DNA of 48,915 bases from Brevinema andersonii (GCA_020722765.1 DYKD01000018.1:1-48915); one strand, 5' to 3'. Positions 9,106 to 17,458 are shown, counted from the first letter of the stretch. Translations and numbers: made by a program. The notes: generated by a model not told the origin, from the letters alone.

Positions 9106-9134
9106 TTGACGTTTTGATTTGTCAATGTTATTAT
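9106..9134 (+). promoter_or_regulatory. promoter of the STAS-led operon
   Basis: TTGACG (9106-9111) and TATTAT (9129-9134) are 17 bases apart. It leaves a leader of about 85 bases before the start at 9226. It is the only strong promoter seen ahead of the five tightly packed genes up to 15632. Confidence 0.7.
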
Positions 9135-9225
9135 CTGATACAACCACATGTTGAACCTTCGGGTTGCGTTTTGTTATGAAATTGGATTTTTCGCGGTCAT
9201 TTCTGACGTACATAGGTTAGGTAAT

Positions 9226-9597
9226 ATGAATTCTAAAAGACCTGATGACAGTTTACACATCGAATCGTACAGGCATGACCCCGATATTATCATCGTCCGT
9301 ATTAAAGGTCGATTTGATGCTCATGCTATTGATGAAGTGGAATCTGTTGTCATGGACGCAATAATAAAAGAAAAGGTCAATCTTGTAATGGATTTGAAAG
9401 GAATAACTTATATGGGAAGTGGCGGAATACGCTTGTTACTTGCTGTTACCTATAAGATAAAAGATACCTTAAAAAGGTTTGCTATTTTCGGTATTCCAGA
9501 TGCGGGCATGAGAATCCTGGATATCATGGAAATTACACATATTTTTAATATTTTTAAAAGTGAATCCGCTGCTCTTGAATATATAAGAAAGGAATGA
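9226..9597 (+). CDS. STAS-domain protein, anti-sigma factor antagonist type
   Basis: A 123-residue single-domain STAS protein like SpoIIAA/RsbV. These bind a kinase/anti-sigma partner when unphosphorylated and are switched off by phosphorylation of a conserved Ser. The strand-helix core is clear (IIIVRIKGRFDAHAIDEVE, then NLVMDLKGITYMGSGGIRLL), and the expected phospho-Ser is Ser65 in MGSGG. The ATG at 9226 is chosen over 9148 because AGGT precedes it and the domain begins soon after. It overlaps the next gene by four bases (ATGA), so the two are translationally coupled. No partner kinase or phosphatase gene is visible here. Confidence 0.88.
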   Translation: MNSKRPDDSLHIESYRHDPDIIIVRIKGRFDAHAIDEVESVVMDAIIKEKVNLVMDLKGITYMGSGGIRLLLAVTYKIKDTLKRFAIFGIPDAGMRILDIMEITHIFNIFKSESAALEYIRKE

Positions 9598-10631
9598 AAT
9601 CTTTTTTTTTGGTCGGATATTTCGGTTTCCATAATTTAGGCGATTCCCTGATCCTGCGGACTTTTTCAGAAAAAATCAGTAAATATTCCTCAAAAACCTT
9701 TTTTTTGTCCGGAACAGAATATAAGAGTAGTGACAGACCCTTCGGTCTTATTCCTGTTATGAGGAATGACCTTTTTAAAATCGTCTTTCTCATGTTGGAT
9801 AAGAAGACGATCATCGTTGCTCCAGGTGGAGAGCTTTTTCAATCAAGGACCAGTACCCTTTCTTTTCTATACTACCTTTCTTTTTTCATTGCTGCAGGTT
9901 TTCTTGGCAGGGAATATGCTCTCCTGTATCAAGGGCATGATGAATACTCTTTGAGGCATCCTTTGATAGGTCTCCTTTTCAGGCGTGTGTCTTCCAAATC
10001 GATATATTTCAATTGGAGAGATTGGCCTGTTGACCGGGCTACGGGCTCAGATATCCTTTTTCTCCAAAAATTCAGACATGTCGGTGCATCAAAAAAGAAA
10101 AACATATTACTCGTTATCTCCGGGAAATATTCTGGCTATAATAAATCAATGATAACAATGCTCAGGGCTTTCAAGAAGAAAGGTTTTGATTTTTTTTATC
10201 TGCCTTTTCATGAGAAAGAGGATTCTTCTTTATGTGATTTGTTTCAGGAACAATGTGGTGGACATGTTTTTAAAGAACTGTCATCCCATGCTTTAGAGGG
10301 CTTATTTGGTTTTTTTTCAGAATCGTCATTTGTGATTACAACAAGGTATCATGGTGCTGTTTTGGCTTCTATTGCAAAAACCCCCTTTTACTATCCTGCA
10401 GGTGATGTGAAGTCTGTTCATTTTTTAAAACATTATGTTACTGGTGAAAATCCTGATACAACCTTGCTTGACAGGATCAATGATCCCCGAAACATTTCTT
10501 TAAAAACGGCATTTCTTTCTTTTTCAGTCACTAAAAACAGGAATATCCTAAGGAATCTCCAAAAAAACACCGAACATCAATGGAAAAACTTTATTCGCGT
10601 ATTGTCATATAAGGGAGCTCATTTTGAATAA
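9594..10631 (+). CDS. CsaB-like polysaccharide pyruvyl transferase family protein
   Basis: A 345-residue protein opening with GYFGFHNLGDSLIL, the N-terminal signature of polysaccharide pyruvyl transferases (CsaB/WcaK family). A later VITTRYHGAVLASIAKTPF matches their conserved C-terminal R-x-H motif. CsaB adds pyruvate ketals to cell-wall polysaccharide so that SLH-domain proteins can bind; other members pyruvylate exopolysaccharide. In this envelope type the acceptor is unknown. It begins within the STAS stop codon and overlaps the methyltransferase gene by eight bases. Confidence 0.8.
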   Translation: MKSFFLVGYFGFHNLGDSLILRTFSEKISKYSSKTFFLSGTEYKSSDRPFGLIPVMRNDLFKIVFLMLDKKTIIVAPGGELFQSRTSTLSFLYYLSFFIAAGFLGREYALLYQGHDEYSLRHPLIGLLFRRVSSKSIYFNWRDWPVDRATGSDILFLQKFRHVGASKKKNILLVISGKYSGYNKSMITMLRAFKKKGFDFFYLPFHEKEDSSLCDLFQEQCGGHVFKELSSHALEGLFGFFSESSFVITTRYHGAVLASIAKTPFYYPAGDVKSVHFLKHYVTGENPDTTLLDRINDPRNISLKTAFLSFSVTKNRNILRNLQKNTEHQWKNFIRVLSYKGAHFE

Positions 10632-11484
10632 ACTGGTGATATGTCCTATCTGCGGTCATGGCAAGACATCCCTTCTAGGTAAGAACAAAGATCTTCCTTT
10701 ATACCGTTGCTCTTCCTGCAATGTCCATTTTTTAAAACAACCTTGTCCCAATATGAATTCTCCATCTTATGATAAAAAATATTTTTTTGAAGACTATTCG
10801 AAACAATATGGCAAAAGTTATATAGAAGATAGGAATACGATCAGGGATTTCTCTTTTCAAAGGCTGGATCAGATTTCCAGGATTTTGAAGAAACCTCTTA
10901 AAGGGCTTAAGGTCCTTGATATCGGGTGCGCCTATGGTTTTTTCCTTGAAGCAGCCAGGGAGAAAGGTGCTATCGTTTCAGGTATTGAACTTGTCAGTCA
11001 TGCTGTCCAATATGCCAGGAAAAAGCTTGGGCTCTCTGTAGAAAAAGCGGATTTGCATGATTATCAACCATTGGAAAACACCTATGATATCATTTCCCTA
11101 TGGTATGTTTTGGAACATTTTGAGAAGCCAGACAAAATACTCTCCCGCTTGGCGTTAGCCCTTAAACCAGGTGGTGTTCTTGCTTTGAGTATTCCCAACA
11201 GTCAAGGATACTCTGCTTTGTGCAATTTGCCCTTATTCCTAAAGGAAAGGCCAACTGACCATTTTTTTGACTTTTCCCCTAAGGCTGTTGCCTTTTTAGG
11301 CAGGCTTTTTGGGCTTAAACTGGTTAAAATTGTCGTAAAAGGAATCCATTTTCACAGGTTTAAGGCCAGATGTAAGATGTTTTTTTGGATACCTGATATA
11401 AAAATATTTCATCAACTATTTTCTTCAATATGCCGTATTCTTAAAATAGGAGATACCATGGAGGTCTATCTCCAAAAAGGATAA
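10624..11484 (+). CDS. class I SAM methyltransferase with N-terminal zinc ribbon
   Basis: A 286-residue protein starting at TTG (10624), with AGGGAG upstream. Residues 7-25 contain CPICG and CSSC, a likely zinc ribbon. The methyltransferase domain has SAM motif I VLDIGCAYGFFLEAA (about 98-112), GIELVSHAV and the IISLWYVLEHFEKPD motif of the Methyltransf_23/UbiE-like group. Such zinc-ribbon methyltransferases often sit in sugar or polysaccharide clusters and act on nucleotide-linked sugars, which fits the CsaB-like neighbour. That role is inference. It overlaps the upstream gene by eight bases and lies three bases from the next. Confidence 0.83.
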   Translation: MNKLVICPICGHGKTSLLGKNKDLPLYRCSSCNVHFLKQPCPNMNSPSYDKKYFFEDYSKQYGKSYIEDRNTIRDFSFQRLDQISRILKKPLKGLKVLDIGCAYGFFLEAAREKGAIVSGIELVSHAVQYARKKLGLSVEKADLHDYQPLENTYDIISLWYVLEHFEKPDKILSRLALALKPGGVLALSIPNSQGYSALCNLPLFLKERPTDHFFDFSPKAVAFLGRLFGLKLVKIVVKGIHFHRFKARCKMFFWIPDIKIFHQLFSSICRILKIGDTMEVYLQKG

Positions 11485-11487
11485 GGC

Positions 11488-13746
11488 ATGAAATTCAGAA
11501 AAAGGCTTCTCATTATTGGCGCTGGGATAATGCAGATACCTGCCATTAAGACAGCACGTGAAATGGGCCTCAAAACAATCGTGACAGACTACAACAGCAG
11601 TTCTGAGGGATTCAAATACTGTGATGTCCCCCTTATCATGAGCACTCGGGATGTTGATGGGACTGTCCGCCTTGCCAAAGAGTATAACAAAAAAGAACCT
11701 ATCGATGGTGTCATAACAGTCGGTACTGATGCGTCAATGACCGTTGCTGCTGTTGCAAACGCTTTGGGTCTTCCTGGTATAAAATTTGAAAATGCGGAAG
11801 CTGCCACAAACAAGATCAAGATGAGAAAACGTTTTAAGGAAGCCAAGGTCCCTTCTCCTGATTTTTATGAATGTTGGACTTTTGAAGATGCAAAAGCAAA
11901 CGCAAAGAAGATTGGTTTTCCCCTTGTCCTGAAACCTTCTGATAACATGGGTTCCAGGGGAGTCATGCGTGTGACAAATGCTGAACAGCTCATGGCAGCT
12001 TTTCAACATGCAAAATCAGCATCCCCAAGTGGTGAGTTGATCATTGAAGAGCTTATGGAAGGGGATGAGCTAAGCATAGATTCCCTTGTTTACAAGGGAA
12101 AAGTGCATATCTGCGGAATCGCGGATCGCATAATAGGTTATCCTCCTTACTTTGTGGAGTTGGGTCATATCATGCCTTCGAACAGATCCAAAAAGGTCTT
12201 GAATAAGGCCGTGGAAGTGATGAAGAAAGGGATTGCTGCTTTAGGTATTGATATTGGCGCTGCGAAAGGTGATATCAAACTTACAAAGAAAGGACCAATG
12301 ATCGGAGAGTTGGCTGCAAGACTTTCTGGTGGTTACATGAGCGGTTATACTTATCCCTATGCGACAGGTGTCAATCTGATCAAAGGAGCCATAGAGATTG
12401 CTATAGGAGACGCTCCTACTGATTTGAAACCGAAATTCCATAAGGTTTCCTATGAACGTGCCATTATTCCAAATCCGGGTTACATCATAGATATCAGGAA
12501 CCTCCGTGAGACGTATGATATTCCGGGAGTCAAAAATATTTTCCTGCTTAAAAAAGAAGGGGACATTGTCACTGTACCGAAAAGCAATGTTGAAAAATCA
12601 GGGAATATCATTGTAACAGCAAATACGAGAAAAGAGGCTTTTTCTGTTATGGAAAAGGCGATGAATACATTGAAAATCGATATTGGCCCTATGCCCATTT
12701 TGAGTTATGAGGATCTTAGACGTAATGCGCGTGAGAAATTTAATGGGAAATGTTATGCGTGTCCTGTATGTGATGCTGTCAATTGTGCAAGTGGTGTCCC
12801 CGGGATGGGTGGGGTCGGCAATGGGAATTCATTCAGGAAAAATGTTGAGTACCTTCAATCCATAAACATCAGGTTCAGATATATTCATTCCACAAGACGT
12901 GTTTCCTCACGTTGTGAACTGTGGGGTTACCAGCTCAGTATGCCTGTGCTTGCAGGCCCTCTAACTGGTGTTGATGTGAACATGGGGGCAAGTATCAGTG
13001 AATACGAATATCAGAAACATGTTCTGGTCGGTAGCCGGCTTGCTGGAACCATGGGGGTTGTCGGTGATGGAGCTCAACCGGAACTTTATAAGATGGGAAT
13101 GAAAGCGTTGAAAGAGGAGAAGGGCTGGGGTATGGCCATTTTTAAGCCTCGTGAAATTCAGTCTGATATAATAAAAAGGTTGAAGGAAGCTGAGGAAAAT
13201 GGCGCTATCGCTGTTGGAATAGATGTAGATGCAGCGGCTTTCACCACGTTCAGACTTGCAAACCAACCTGTTGCACCAAAGTCATTGGCAGAATTGAAGG
13301 AACTTGTTAAATCTGTAAAAGTTCCTTTTATTGTGAAAGGCGTCCTGACTTTGGAGGATGTGGGAATGGCTGTAAAAGCTGGTGCAGCTGCCATTGTCGT
13401 ATCCAACCACGGCGGCCGGGTTTCAGATTCTACTCCTACATCATGGGAAGTGCTTCCAGAAATCGCTAAGGCTTTCAAGAACAAGATCAAGATTATGGCT
13501 GATGGTGGCGTAAGAAGTGGAGCTGATATTTTTAAGGCGATCAGCCTTGGTGCGGATGTGGTCTGGATCGGAAGACCTATTGCTATTGCTGCCATCGGTT
13601 CTGCTGAAGCTGGTGTTGACTTTTATTTTAACAAGCTTCATCGTGAACTGGAAGAGACGATGTTGCTGGCAGATTCTCCGACTCTTGCATCCATTGATAA
13701 GTCAAAGATCATGATAAATAAAATCTTTGAAGAAGGTAAACGGTGA
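11488..13746 (+). CDS. fusion of ATP-grasp ligase and FMN-dependent 2-hydroxyacid oxidoreductase
   Basis: A 752-residue two-domain protein. Residues 1-400 are an ATP-grasp enzyme: a Rossmann-like start (LLIIGAGIMQIPAI), the ATP loop KPSDNMGSRGV near 150, EELMEGDELSIDSL near 190 and the metal-binding GELAARLSGGYMSGY near 270. Residues about 415-745 match the alpha-hydroxy-acid oxidoreductase family: a Cys-rich opening (CYACPVCDAVNCAS, 421-434), a VPGMGG turn, the catalytic His640 in VVSNHGGR and the FMN-phosphate loop IMADGGVRSG/VWIGRP. ATP-grasp enzymes join a carboxylate to an amine or thiol via acyl phosphate; the FMN half would oxidise a 2-hydroxyacid. The substrate is unknown. An AAGG site precedes the ATG, and the stop overlaps the next start. 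Confidence 0.87.
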   Translation: MKFRKRLLIIGAGIMQIPAIKTAREMGLKTIVTDYNSSSEGFKYCDVPLIMSTRDVDGTVRLAKEYNKKEPIDGVITVGTDASMTVAAVANALGLPGIKFENAEAATNKIKMRKRFKEAKVPSPDFYECWTFEDAKANAKKIGFPLVLKPSDNMGSRGVMRVTNAEQLMAAFQHAKSASPSGELIIEELMEGDELSIDSLVYKGKVHICGIADRIIGYPPYFVELGHIMPSNRSKKVLNKAVEVMKKGIAALGIDIGAAKGDIKLTKKGPMIGELAARLSGGYMSGYTYPYATGVNLIKGAIEIAIGDAPTDLKPKFHKVSYERAIIPNPGYIIDIRNLRETYDIPGVKNIFLLKKEGDIVTVPKSNVEKSGNIIVTANTRKEAFSVMEKAMNTLKIDIGPMPILSYEDLRRNAREKFNGKCYACPVCDAVNCASGVPGMGGVGNGNSFRKNVEYLQSINIRFRYIHSTRRVSSRCELWGYQLSMPVLAGPLTGVDVNMGASISEYEYQKHVLVGSRLAGTMGVVGDGAQPELYKMGMKALKEEKGWGMAIFKPREIQSDIIKRLKEAEENGAIAVGIDVDAAAFTTFRLANQPVAPKSLAELKELVKSVKVPFIVKGVLTLEDVGMAVKAGAAAIVVSNHGGRVSDSTPTSWEVLPEIAKAFKNKIKIMADGGVRSGADIFKAISLGADVVWIGRPIAIAAIGSAEAGVDFYFNKLHRELEETMLLADSPTLASIDKSKIMINKIFEEGKR

Positions 13747-15632
13747 TGGAAACTAGAAAGATCTTTAAGAGGGACCTGTTCCTCGTCTCACTTGTTGTAA
13801 CTTGCCTTTTCGCAATTCTTCTTTTAGGATTGCAGTATCTTGCTTTTGTAAAAGTGGCGGCAGACAAGGAGAAAAGGGCAGGCAGATCCAGGATAACTCA
13901 GGAAGAAATATCACTCTATAAGGCAAATACGAGAAATCTGGCTGATCTTTTTCATAAAGAGCTTGAAGCTATGGAAAATGAGAGCTCTTCTGTGAATGCG
14001 CGCATTGCCAAAAACTATATTGGCAGCAGGATCAGACCCGTCCAGACCTACTTCAATGAATATGTGAAAAAAAGACCCCATGTACGCAACGTTTTTCTGT
14101 TGAACAAATTTGGAAGATTGCTTGCGTTCACTCCTTATCGTGAGGAAGAGCATAACGATATTTTTGATTATGCCCAGTACTACAAACATTTACGTATACA
14201 GCTCGCCCAGTCTAAGAGAAACGCAGCCACTTATTTCTACCTTTTTGATCCGGAAATCATCAATCGGGGAATCACAAACAGTTCCCTTGCACAGCCCCCG
14301 TTTTTTTCAATGTCACAAGCCGCACAAGTTCCAAGAGGTCTTGTTACGAAAGGCCTTGTGAACTTCGACGAATCTGCATCTGATGACAATTTAGGAAAAA
14401 TGCCTTACGTCATTACGGCTTCTCCCTTTTTTTATGATGGTGGATATTGGGGGATGAGTGGATTGGTCGTCCCGCTTTCTTATTATTTGAACAGCGTCAA
14501 GGGAAACATGCCGTCTCAACTCCTACACCTGATTATCATGTCACACGACGGACATATTGTTTACTCACCAGATGCTGGTATGATTGGGCTTTCTGCTTCT
14601 GAAGATATCGTTTTTAAGGAATTGCAGGCCAGTCTGAAGAAATCCGGTTCTAATGGATTTTTTTATCACAACGCAGGACCTGTCTTTTATTCCCAGACAG
14701 ATAAGTTTGTTTTTCTGTCTTTTCCTGTCAAGTATCTGGGAGGGATAAGGGATAAATCTTTTTTCAGTACAGTCATTCCAGCTTATGTATATCTGTTGCT
14801 CTTCTTGGAGCTTGTCCTGATTGCTTTCCTTTTTCTCCTGTATTATAGGAAAATCATACAAGGACTTCAAGGGCTTTTGTCAAAATATTCAGGCGACCTC
14901 GTTTTCCCTGCTTTGAATGATGAGCTTGATGCTATGGATTATATGATAGCATCGTTTTCTCAACAAATGGGATTATCTGCTGAATCCTTGGCAAGTTCTG
15001 ATATCTTGACTCCAAGTGATCCTTTTGCCGCAAGAATAACTAACAAAGGCTTTTTTGATAAGGGAGGAGATGAACTTAAGAAAATCATGGATTCATCCTC
15101 TTCTGACATCGGGTCTGCTGTCTATGTCTCCCTGCATAATGCTGCAACTGCATTGGAAGATTCAAATGCAGGAATGGGTCTTCTCAATACTTTGGCTCCT
15201 ATAGTTTACAGATTGGCAGAACAGAATGATGGATTCATAACAAATTCTTCAATGACATCTTTTACTGTCTGTTTCGGCATCCCATTCAAGGAATCCGATC
15301 ATCTCAGAAAATCCTGGCAGTTTATAAAGTCCTTATTGACAGAAGTTAAGGCGATCCCTGGTGGGAATGTCTCTATAGGATGTGCTGCCGAAACAGGGAC
15401 GCTTATTTATGGGGGCATGAAGTACAATGGTCAGGAAGAGTTCGTTGTAACAGGACCTGTCATGGATTTTTTGCAGAAAGTGGAAAGTGTTTCAGGGGAT
15501 AATGTCGCCATAATAGGTGAAACTTATGTCAAATCAAATATAGTTGAAAGGTCTTTTGTCAAGGAAGAAGTGACTCTTAAGATCCGTGATCAGAAGACCA
15601 ATGTATCCATGTTTGTTGTGAAAATCAGCTAG
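13746..15632 (+). CDS. membrane sensor protein with degenerate nucleotide-cyclase-like C-terminus
   Basis: A 628-residue protein. One membrane helix (about 11-34) and a second (about 338-365) frame a periplasmic sensor region of about 300 residues with Cache-like features (VFLLNKFGRLLAFTPY, a central GGYWGMSGLVVPLSYYL, LIIMSHDGHIVYSP). The cytoplasmic end (about 450-620) follows the layout of class III adenylate cyclases, including GTLIYGGMKYNGQEEFVVTGPVMDFLQKVES, which parallels the G-N-GS-R-dYt-iGd-VN-A-RL block. The two metal-binding Asp positions are replaced, so it is probably not catalytic. ATG 13746 (TGATG overlap) or GTG 13743 could be the start. It is the last gene of the operon. Confidence 0.72.
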   Translation: METRKIFKRDLFLVSLVVTCLFAILLLGLQYLAFVKVAADKEKRAGRSRITQEEISLYKANTRNLADLFHKELEAMENESSSVNARIAKNYIGSRIRPVQTYFNEYVKKRPHVRNVFLLNKFGRLLAFTPYREEEHNDIFDYAQYYKHLRIQLAQSKRNAATYFYLFDPEIINRGITNSSLAQPPFFSMSQAAQVPRGLVTKGLVNFDESASDDNLGKMPYVITASPFFYDGGYWGMSGLVVPLSYYLNSVKGNMPSQLLHLIIMSHDGHIVYSPDAGMIGLSASEDIVFKELQASLKKSGSNGFFYHNAGPVFYSQTDKFVFLSFPVKYLGGIRDKSFFSTVIPAYVYLLLFLELVLIAFLFLLYYRKIIQGLQGLLSKYSGDLVFPALNDELDAMDYMIASFSQQMGLSAESLASSDILTPSDPFAARITNKGFFDKGGDELKKIMDSSSSDIGSAVYVSLHNAATALEDSNAGMGLLNTLAPIVYRLAEQNDGFITNSSMTSFTVCFGIPFKESDHLRKSWQFIKSLLTEVKAIPGGNVSIGCAAETGTLIYGGMKYNGQEEFVVTGPVMDFLQKVESVSGDNVAIIGETYVKSNIVERSFVKEEVTLKIRDQKTNVSMFVVKIS

Positions 15633-15671
15633 AAAGATTTTCACATATTTGTGTTTGATAGAAAAGTCCTG

Positions 15672-15718
15672 GAAATAAAAAACGGTCATTGGCATTACCA
15701 ATGACCGTTTTTTATTTC
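15672..15718. terminator. bidirectional intrinsic terminator
   Basis: A perfect 21-bp inverted repeat with a 5-base loop (CATTA, 15693-15697). The GC-rich inner stem (ACGGTCATTGG) is flanked by an A tract on one side and a T tract on the other, so it works for both strands. It ends the five-gene operon and the small gene on the opposite strand. Confidence 0.93.
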
Positions 15719-15724
15719 AAATAG

Positions 15725-15764
15725 AGGCAGATAGAAGATTGGGGAGGGGCTTTTCTATCTGCCT
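15725..15764 (-). terminator. hairpin after the small membrane protein gene
   Basis: Arms AGGCAGATAGAA (15725-15736) and TTCTATCTGCCT (15753-15764) form a perfect 12-bp stem with a 16-base loop. It lies directly downstream of the reverse-strand stop codon at 15766 and precedes the bidirectional terminator. Confidence 0.5.
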
Positions 15765-15765
15765 T

Positions 15766-15939
15766 TTATCGCCTCCAAGAAGCATACTTTATGGAGGTCG
15801 TTTTCATTGTGTTTATCGGTGCTCTTCCTGGTACGAATGTCTGCATCACTCTCTCTTGATTTGTGTCATGTAAAAAGCTAAAGAGGATACCTATGAGCCC
15901 TCCTGACAAAAGCACTAATAGTGCTATTAATAACTCCAT
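15766..15939 (-). CDS. 57-residue membrane protein of unknown function
   Basis: A short reverse-strand frame starts at an ATG at 15939 and ends with TAA at 15766-15768. Residues 2-23 form one strong membrane helix (MELLIALLVLLSGGLIGILF begins it). The remaining 34 residues are polar and basic, ending WRR. AAAGGAG stands seven bases before the ATG, an almost ideal ribosome site, and terminator hairpins follow the stop, so the gene is probably real despite its size. I do not recognise a family. Small single-helix proteins of this kind often bind or regulate a membrane complex, but nothing here names a partner. Confidence 0.65.
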   Translation of the reverse strand: MELLIALLVLLSGGLIGILFSFLHDTNQERVMQTFVPGRAPINTMKTTSIKYASWRR

Positions 15940-16136
15940 ATTTTTTCTCCTTTACTCATTTGTTAATAAATATGCATAACCCGTGCCAATATATTTAACC
16001 GAAAATTGACATCCTTAATGAGATTATGCGTATATTCATATCATATATGACTAAAAAGTGTCTCTTTATTACTATTATCGAGTAAAAAATACCCAAAAAT
16101 AAGTGTTAAGCTTTTTTTTCAAATTTTAGATAATGT

Positions 16137-16302
16137 CCCAAAGTCAGTTGCAATGTGATCAACGACATCATTTTCATGTTCTTATCTGCTTCTCCGATCT
16201 TACCTCCAGCGGGTCATGACCCGCTGGAGAAGGTTTCAGAAAAAATTTCTTAACATTGGGGTGGGTCAGATTCGGTTGTTTATGAAATTCACTGACTTTG
16301 GG
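16137..16302. repeat. nested inverted repeats, possible MITE-like element
   Basis: Twelve-base inverted ends (CCCAAAGTCAGT at 16137-16148, ACTGACTTTGGG at 16291-16302) enclose a perfect 26-base palindrome at 16204-16229, whose half is CTCCAGCGGGTCA. The palindrome sits within three bases of the centre. TCAAATTTTA also occurs just outside each end (about 16119 and 16309). No coding frame lies inside. This could be a small non-autonomous transposable element, a regulatory RNA or a protein-binding region. Confidence 0.45.
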
Positions 16303-16327
16303 GCGACGTCAAATTTTAATACTGCTT

Positions 16328-16356
16328 TTGACAAATTGACACTTGTTTCGTATATT
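16328..16356 (+). promoter_or_regulatory. promoter of the Trm112-lipid kinase-lipoprotein operon
   Basis: TTGACA (16328-16333) and TATATT (16351-16356) are 17 bases apart, 28 bases ahead of the start at 16385. Confidence 0.8.
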
Positions 16357-16384
16357 ACTCCATATCAATAAAAAGGTGAATACT

Positions 16385-16552
16385 ATGGCTTTTGATAAAG
16401 CAATTTTAGATATTTTGGCTTGTCCTGTCTGTAAAAATGATTTGGTAATGGATCATGATGAAACAGGTCTTGTCTGTTATGTATGCGCACTCGAATATCC
16501 CATTAAAGATGGGATTCCTGTTCTTATTCCCGAAGAAGCTTTGGAAATCTGA
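16385..16552 (+). CDS. Trm112 family protein
   Basis: A 55-residue protein of the Trm112/YcaR (UPF0434) family, with the typical opening LDILACPVCK, a second zinc-ribbon pair altered to CYVCALEYP, and the closing YPIKDGIPVLIPEEA. In eukaryotes and archaea Trm112 activates several methyltransferases; the bacterial role is less clear. The ATG at 16385 is chosen because AAAGGTG precedes it. The lipid kinase gene begins three bases after its stop, so the two are co-transcribed. Confidence 0.9.
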   Translation: MAFDKAILDILACPVCKNDLVMDHDETGLVCYVCALEYPIKDGIPVLIPEEALEI

Positions 16553-16555
16553 CCT

Positions 16556-17458
16556 ATGAAACGAAGTGATATAGAAGTGAGAAGAAAAAAACTGTTTGTC
16601 ATTGTCAATCCTGTCTCTGGTGGATTAAAATCCTTTAACATCGGTTCACGTATCAAAAAGGCATTGGAAAAGACGGGGCTAAGCTTTGATCTGTTATATA
16701 CACGTCGTAGCATTGGTGCAACGACATTGTGCAAATCCATTGATGAGGATGCCTATGATACTGTCATTGCTGCAGGTGGTGATGGTACGATTAATGAGGT
16801 CGTCAATGGGATGTCTGGAAAAAAAATCAAGCTGGGAATCATCCCTGTAGGAACAGTCAACGTCTTGGCAAAAGAGTTGAATATTCCCTTGCAGGTTGAA
16901 AAAGCTGTTGGAATTATTGCAAAAGGAAAAGTGAAAACCATTGATACTGTGAGTGCGGATGAGCGGGTTTTTGTCCTCATGGCAGGTGTTGGTTTTGATG
17001 CGTATTCCATTTTCAAAGTCGATTCAGGTGTTAAGAGATATTTTGGTGTGTTTGCCTATGTTTTTGCAAGTGTCTATGCGGCTTTGAGATATCCGTCACG
17101 CCTGTTAAGGATTTCCATGGATAATAATCGGAAACGGGATGAGGGGTATTTTGTCCTTGTTAGCAATACTGCGTACTATGGGGGGAAAATCCCTGTCGCT
17201 CCCGATGCTCGGATGGATGATGGATATATTGATGTTCTGGTCTTTAAAAGCCGGAAGATCTATCTTCTTTTTCATTACCTTGGGGCTTCACTTTTGGGAA
17301 AGCACTCTGCTGTATCTTATATGCAGCATTATCGGGTGAAAAACCTTACAGTAACTTCAGAACAGAATGTCCTTGTTCATACGGATGCCGAAATTGCAGG
17401 TTCGCTCCCTATGAGATTCCAGGTGCGCCCTAAGTCTTTGAGGATTATTGTCCCATGA
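16556..17458 (+). CDS. diacylglycerol kinase family lipid kinase (YegS/BmrU type)
   Basis: A 300-residue cytoplasmic enzyme with the family signatures FVIVNPVSGG (about 14-23), the nucleotide-binding AAGGDGTINEVVNGM (about 75-89) and GIIPVGTVNVLAKEL. It also has the distal NTAYYGGKIPVAPDARMDDGYIDV split around residues 200-225. The family phosphorylates diacylglycerol or related lipids with ATP and recycles lipid from envelope polymer synthesis. It lies three bases from the Trm112 gene and overlaps the lipoprotein gene by four (ATGA). Confidence 0.9.
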   Translation: MKRSDIEVRRKKLFVIVNPVSGGLKSFNIGSRIKKALEKTGLSFDLLYTRRSIGATTLCKSIDEDAYDTVIAAGGDGTINEVVNGMSGKKIKLGIIPVGTVNVLAKELNIPLQVEKAVGIIAKGKVKTIDTVSADERVFVLMAGVGFDAYSIFKVDSGVKRYFGVFAYVFASVYAALRYPSRLLRISMDNNRKRDEGYFVLVSNTAYYGGKIPVAPDARMDDGYIDVLVFKSRKIYLLFHYLGASLLGKHSAVSYMQHYRVKNLTVTSEQNVLVHTDAEIAGSLPMRFQVRPKSLRIIVP

